Shown here piece after piece: positions 15,630 to 18,640 of a stretch of 18,640 nt of DNA. The notes under the pieces are model-generated. The model did not search any database. It saw only the letters and a program-made list of their open reading frames with translations, and had not been told where the DNA came from. A program made the translations under genes and the position numbers. Source of the DNA: Lachnospiraceae bacterium (GTDB taxonomy: Bacteria > Bacillota_A > Clostridia > Lachnospirales > Lachnospiraceae); the NCBI GenBank assembly GCA_016287765.1, contig JAEEWS010000050.1:1-18640 (forward strand), written 5' to 3'. The first letter of the stretch is position 1. Every line of letters starts with the position of its first letter.

Positions 15630-16700
15630 TTACAGTTCGATAAAGTCTTTTCTTGAGTGTGCGAAATCTTCGCAGCCGTCTTCGGTAACAACCAGCATGT
15701 CCTCAATGCGGACTCCTCCGAAGTCGGGAATATATATGCCCGGTTCTACGGTAATGATGGTACCGGGTTCGATGATCCTCTCCTCTGCTACGGAGAATCT
15801 GGGATCTTCATGGATCTCAAGGCCTACGGAATGGCCGAGACCATGGCCGAAATACTGGCCGTAGCCTGCTTCGGTGATGATATCGCGGGCGATCTTGTCG
15901 TATTCCTTGCCCTTCATGCCGGGCTTAAGGTTGTCGATAACGGTGGTCTGAGCCTTAAGTACGATGTCGTAGATCTCGCGCTGCTTTGCATTGGCCTTGC
16001 CCACACATACGGTTCTGGTCATATCGGAACAGTAACCGTTGTATACACAGCCAAAGTCCATTGTCACCAGGTCACCGGACTGGATCTTGTAATTGCCGGG
16101 CTCTGCATGAGGCTTGGAACCGTTGATGCCTGCTGCAACGATGGTCTCAAAGCTCAGCTTTTCAGCTCCGTTACACTTCATTATATATTCGAGCTTAGCA
16201 GCGATCTCCAGCTCCGTAACCCCGGGCTTTAAATGTCCGAGGATCTCGTTAAATGCAATATCTCCGATGTGCTCAGCCTGTCTGAGATTTGCAAGTTCTT
16301 CCTCTGTCTTCTTTACTCTTAAAAGGGAAAGGTCATTTCCTACGGGAACAAATTCCTTTACCTTAAGGGCCTTCTTAAATCCTTCATACTGGGCATAGGA
16401 GAAATTGTTGGCTTCAAAGCCGAGAACATTAACATTGTCTGCAGCAATGGCTTCATTGATAAGTGCCGCATAGTTTCTGGCTCCGTCCACTATAACCACC
16501 TCAAAATCAGGTGCCTGAGTCTGCGCTGCCACCGTGTAACGGGAGTCAGTGAACAGTTTCCTGGAAGCCTTGGAAATAAAAAGATATCCGGTAGCACCGG
16601 TAAAACCGGAAATATAACGCATATTATAACCGTCGGATACAAGGATAGCGTCCAGCTTCCTTTCGTTTAATATTGCCTGTACTCTTCCGTAATCGATCAT
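15630..16700 (-). CDS. M24 family Xaa-Pro aminopeptidase
   Basis: Two-metal peptidase of 356 residues that removes N-terminal residues ahead of proline in the cytosol. An N-terminal creatinase-like domain (about 1-130) precedes the pita-bread catalytic domain. The metal ligands are all present: two Asp in MDFGCVYNGYCSDMTRT near 213 and 224, His in GHGLGHSVG near 287, Glu in VEPGIY near 317 and Glu in GVRIEDM near 330. Start ATG 16700 has GAGG 7 bases upstream. It follows yqeG by 35 bases and precedes glnS by 28, so the three are likely co-transcribed. It corresponds to B. subtilis YqhT, whose gene adjoins efp. Confidence 0.94.
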   Translation of the reverse strand: MIDYGRVQAILNERKLDAILVSDGYNMRYISGFTGATGYLFISKASRKLFTDSRYTVAAQTQAPDFEVVIVDGARNYAALINEAIAADNVNVLGFEANNFSYAQYEGFKKALKVKEFVPVGNDLSLLRVKKTEEELANLRQAEHIGDIAFNEILGHLKPGVTELEIAAKLEYIMKCNGAEKLSFETIVAAGINGSKPHAEPGNYKIQSGDLVTMDFGCVYNGYCSDMTRTVCVGKANAKQREIYDIVLKAQTTVIDNLKPGMKGKEYDKIARDIITEAGYGQYFGHGLGHSVGLEIHEDPRFSVAEERIIEPGTIITVEPGIYIPDFGGVRIEDMLVVTEDGCEDFAHSRKDFIEL

Positions 16701-16735
16701 ATATAATCCTCTCTTTCAATAACAATACTATAAAC

Positions 16736-17239
16736 TCATTTGAAACATCTTTTACCGTGTATAAGCCTGAACAGCAGGATAATGGGAAACTCTATGATCC
16801 TTTTTAAATGGATCTGTATCTCCTCGTGAAACGCTATCCTTTTCACAAGAAAAGACTCGATCCCTGCCCTGTTTGCTCCCCAAACATCAGTAAATATCTG
16901 GTCTCCCGCAAAAACAGCCTCGCTCGTCTTTATGCCCATGTTTTCACATGCCTTCAGATAGCCGGCCTTTCCGGGTTTTCCCGCCTTAAAGATATAGGAA
17001 GCTCCCATGGGCTCATTGAACGCCTTTACCCTGGGCTCTTTATTATTGGAAATAAAGCACACTTTAAACCCCATATCCTTAAGCTGTTTAATAAGTCTGA
17101 CAGATCTGTCGTCCGCAGGAGCTCCGTGCTCCACCAGAGTATTGTCCACATCGAACAGTACTCCCCTTTTTCCTTCATCATATAACTTTTTGTATGGTAT
17201 GTCGTATGCCGAAGCGTAATAATAGGTCGGAAAAAGCAC
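16736..17239 (-). CDS. yqeG: YqeG family HAD-IIIA phosphatase
   Basis: Small HAD-superfamily hydrolase of 167 residues. The four HAD motifs are visible: FDVDNTL at 29-35 (nucleophile Asp30, acid Asp32), FISNN near 64, the Lys of GKPGK near 87, and GDQIFTDVWG near 112 (metal Asp residues). YqeG proteins are conserved in Firmicutes; the substrate is not firmly known, and homology to mitochondrial PTPMT/Gep4-type phosphatidylglycerophosphatases has been noted for the family. The C-terminus is basic and hydrophobic (RIIEFPIILLFRLIHGKR), which could bring it to the membrane. Start is GTG 17239 with GGGAG 6 bases upstream. It is first in the operon with the M24 peptidase and glnS. Confidence 0.92.
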   Translation of the reverse strand: MLFPTYYYASAYDIPYKKLYDEGKRGVLFDVDNTLVEHGAPADDRSVRLIKQLKDMGFKVCFISNNKEPRVKAFNEPMGASYIFKAGKPGKAGYLKACENMGIKTSEAVFAGDQIFTDVWGANRAGIESFLVKRIAFHEEIQIHLKRIIEFPIILLFRLIHGKRCFK

Positions 17240-17272
17240 GATGATCTCCCTTCGTTCAAATCTTAACCTAGA

Positions 17273-17300
17273 ATTATAACATAATTATTTAAAAAGGCAA
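17273..17300 (-). promoter_or_regulatory. Sigma-A promoter of the yqeG-M24-glnS operon
   Basis: On the minus strand TTGCCT (17300-17295), 16 bases, TATAAT (17278-17273), with TG one base upstream of the -10 (extended -10). Start near 17266, giving a leader of about 27 bases. A near-palindrome GCGTATGCATATGC lies at 17311-17324, just upstream of the -35. Confidence 0.75.
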
Positions 17301-17362
17301 CAAAAGAGTTGCGTATGCATATGCTTTGGCGACAGGAGGGCTGCTTCGCCTGGTAACTACCC

Positions 17363-17522
17363 AAGTTACTGTTCACACGCCCCTACCGCACTCGCAATCC
17401 GCTTCGCTCCATTGCTCGTTAGGCGGGGCGTTACTGCTTCGCAGAATATACAACATGCTAACCCTCTTTGAAAGCCCGCTTTCAGAGTTTTAGCATATTG
17501 TATATTTGTGAACAGTTAACTT
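17363..17522. repeat. Structured intergenic element of about 160 bases with terminal inverted repeats
   Basis: The ends AAGTTACTGTTCAC (17363-17376) and GTGAACAGTTAACTT (17508-17522) are inverted repeats apart from one inserted base. Inside are two hairpins. Hairpin A: ACGCCCC (17377-17383) with GGGGCGT (17425-17431), enclosing GCAAT/ATTGC (17394-17398, 17411-17415). Hairpin B: AATATACAACATGCTAA (17445-17461) with its near-complement at 17490-17506 (one mismatch), enclosing GAAAG/CTTTC. A further stem GGCGA/TCGCC (17328-17350) lies to the left. There is no ORF with a plausible start and no T-tract after hairpin B. The form fits a MITE-like repeat; a structured RNA is the alternative. This element fills most of the 410-base gene-free gap. 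Confidence 0.65.
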
Positions 17523-17540
17523 TTGAAAAAAGTTAAAAAA

Positions 17541-17587
17541 TTGACAAAACCACTCCCCTTGTTTTTAATCAATATCTTTGTTATAAT
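17541..17587 (+). promoter_or_regulatory. Two overlapping promoters of the SDR gene
   Basis: P1 is TTGACA (17541-17546), 17 bases, TTTAAT (17564-17569). P2 is TTGTTT (17559-17564), 17 bases, TATAAT (17582-17587) with TGT directly before it (extended -10). P2 would start near 17594, leaving a leader of about 56 bases. A partial CcpA-type cre sequence overlaps the P2 -10 box (17582-17595). Confidence 0.7.
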
Positions 17588-17649
17588 CGTTTTCCGAAAG
17601 TTACCGATAAAGGTAAAAAGATGAAAATTAATCTGTTTGGAGGATTACT

Positions 17650-18456
17650 ATGGCTAATAATTTCATTAACTTTTCCCTCGAAGGAAAGGTAGCTCTTGTA
17701 ACAGGTGCTTCCTATGGTATAGGTTTCGCCATCGCAAGTGCCTATGCAGATGCAGGCGCTACTATCTGCTTTAACGATATCAACCAGGATCTTGTTGATA
17801 AGGGCATGGCAGCATATGCAGAAAAAGGCATCAAGGCTCACGGCTATGTTTGCGACGTTACCAACGAGGACGCTGTAAACGAAATGGTTGCTAAGATCGA
17901 GAAGGAAGTAGGCGTTATCGACATTCTCGTTAACAATGCAGGTATCATTAAGAGAATTCCCATGACCGAGATGACAGCAGCTCAGTTCAGACAGGTTATC
18001 GACGTTGACCTGAACGCTCCTTTCATCGTATCCAAGGCTGTTATCCCTTCAATGATCAAGAAGGGCCACGGAAAGATCATAAACATCTGCTCCATGATGT
18101 CAGAGCTTGGTCGTGAAACAGTTTCCGCTTACGCATCCGCTAAGGGTGGTCTCAAGATGCTCACCAAGAATATCTGCTCCGAGTACGGCCAGTACAACAT
18201 TCAGTGTAACGGCCTTGGCCCCGGCTACATCGAGACACCTCAGACCGCTCCTCTTCGTGAGCGTCAGGCTGACGGTTCCCGTCATCCTTTCGATCAGTTC
18301 ATCTGCGCAAAGACACCTGCCAACAGATGGCTGAAGCCCGAAGAGCTTACAGGTCCCGCAGTTTTCCTTGCTTCTGAAGCTTCCAACGCAGTTAACGGTC
18401 ACATCCTCTATGTTGACGGCGGTATCCTTGCTTACATCGGAAAACAGCCCCAGTAG
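17650..18456 (+). CDS. SDR family oxidoreductase, probable gluconate 5-dehydrogenase
   Basis: NAD(P)-dependent short-chain dehydrogenase of 268 residues, cytosolic. The cofactor motif TGASYGIG is at 18-25 and NNAG near 95. The catalytic triad is Ser148 region (ICSMMS), Tyr161 and Lys165 (SAYASAKGG). The substrate-loop segment GLGPGYIETPQTAPLRERQADG and the end GHILYVDGG resemble gluconate 5-dehydrogenases, which interconvert gluconate and 5-ketogluconate; 2-deoxy-gluconate (KduD-type) activity is the main alternative. GGAGG (17639-17643) lies 6 bases before ATG. It is the only plus-strand gene, uses more C-ending 'optimal' codons (AAG, ATC, GTT) than its neighbours and has strong promoters, suggesting high expression. 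A terminator follows directly, so it is a single-gene unit here. Confidence 0.9.
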   Translation: MANNFINFSLEGKVALVTGASYGIGFAIASAYADAGATICFNDINQDLVDKGMAAYAEKGIKAHGYVCDVTNEDAVNEMVAKIEKEVGVIDILVNNAGIIKRIPMTEMTAAQFRQVIDVDLNAPFIVSKAVIPSMIKKGHGKIINICSMMSELGRETVSAYASAKGGLKMLTKNICSEYGQYNIQCNGLGPGYIETPQTAPLRERQADGSRHPFDQFICAKTPANRWLKPEELTGPAVFLASEASNAVNGHILYVDGGILAYIGKQPQ

Positions 18457-18474
18457 TTTTTCAATAAAAAAATC

Positions 18475-18504
18475 AAGCACAGTCTTCGCGACTGTGCTTT
18501 TTTT
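18475..18504 (+). terminator. Intrinsic terminator of the SDR gene
   Basis: AAGCACAGTC (18475-18484) and GACTGTGCTT (18490-18499) form a perfect 10-bp stem with loop TTCGC, followed by a seven-base T-tract (18498-18504). It starts 18 bases after the stop codon. A REP-like repeat cluster begins at the last T. Confidence 0.95.
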
Positions 18505-18605
18505 GACCCTTGGGGACGGGGTTATAGGCTCACTTTTTGACCCTCGGGGACGGGGTTATGGGTTCACTTTTTGACCCTCGGGGACGGGGTTAGGGGTTCA
18601 TTTTT
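18504..18605 (+). repeat. Three direct REP-like units, period 34 bases
   Basis: Units start at TGACCC at 18504, 18538 and 18572, exactly 34 bases apart. Each reads TGACCC, two or three bases, GGGGACGGGGTTA, a variable GC-rich segment, then TTCA or CTCA and a T-run. The first unit differs most (TTATAGGCTCA); the third matches the 13815-13831 core exactly. The units abut with no unique spacers. Confidence 0.92.
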
Positions 18606-18640
18606 CGGCGCAAAGCGCCAAAAAATGAACCCCTAACCCC
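18586..18640. repeat. Palindromic end of the REP-like cluster, cut by window edge
   Basis: GGGGTTAGGGGTTCA (18586-18600) is perfectly mirrored by TGAACCCCTAACCCC (18626-18640). Between them are TTTTT/AAAAA and a GGCGC/GCGCC stem with an AAA loop, so 25 of 26 positions pair. An inverted unit begins here and probably continues beyond the window. Confidence 0.9.

Noticed and set aside
17377..17431. tRNA-like or rRNA fragment in the GC-rich hairpin
   Set aside because: No TTC-A loop, anticodon arm or CCA end can be placed; the pairing is nested, not cloverleaf.
17541..17587. TTGACA at 17541 as the -35 partner of TATAAT at 17582
   Set aside because: The spacing is 35 bases, far too long; each hexamer has a better partner at 17 bases.
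18504..18605. CRISPR-like array (period 34)
   Set aside because: The units abut each other with no unique spacers and there are no cas genes in the window.

Overview
The window looks like part of a low-to-mid GC Clostridia chromosome, most likely Lachnospiraceae. The evidence is near-universal AGGAGG/GAGG ribosome sites, consensus sigma-A promoters, intrinsic terminators with T-tracts, a CIRCE heat-shock operator, and protein types common in that group (M3 'not-PepF' oligopeptidase, YqeG, a short ACT-bearing SerA, and a GlnRS, which many Firmicutes lack). The organism is inferred from these traits, not from a database match. Thirteen protein genes are supported. Twelve lie on the minus strand and only the last (SDR) is on the plus strand. 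There is no phage, plasmid, CRISPR array, transposase gene, rRNA or tRNA.

Layout, left to right. (1) 1-953: the N-terminal half of htpG (Hsp90), cut by the window edge, with its own promoter and a CIRCE operator that also looks like the terminator of the operon behind it. (2) 1145-7878: a tight five-gene operon read leftward: two halves of a heterodimeric ABC exporter, an M3 oligopeptidase, a DJ-1/PfpI protein and mannose-6-phosphate isomerase. Junctions are 1-base TAATG overlaps or gaps of 13-15 bases. (3) 7971-10219: serC-serA, two of the three steps of serine synthesis, coupled by overlapping stop/start. (4) 10489-13733: an MFS transporter, elongation factor P and a second MFS transporter, as separate short units. 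(5) 13907-17239: yqeG, an M24 aminopeptidase and glnS, apparently one transcript. (6) 17240-17649: a 410-base divergent intergenic region holding a promoter for each side and a structured repeat of about 160 bases with imperfect terminal inverted repeats. (7) 17650-18456: an SDR dehydrogenase resembling gluconate 5-dehydrogenase, followed by a strong terminator.

The most distinctive signal is a family of G-rich, hairpin-forming repeats of about 34 bases with the core GGGGACGGGGTTAGGGG. They occur as an inverted pair at 13806-13871 and as three direct copies plus a palindromic end at 18504-18640. Both clusters begin exactly at the T-tract of an intrinsic terminator (glnS and SDR), G-rich strand following the transcript. 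This suggests REP-like elements that settle at terminators. Other points worth a second look: a CIRCE whose whole 27 bases are palindromic and followed by six T's; an ABC exporter gene with no Shine-Dalgarno and a terminator-like hairpin touching its start; a TAP-like asymmetric ABC pair; and a eukaryote-like charged linker in HtpG.
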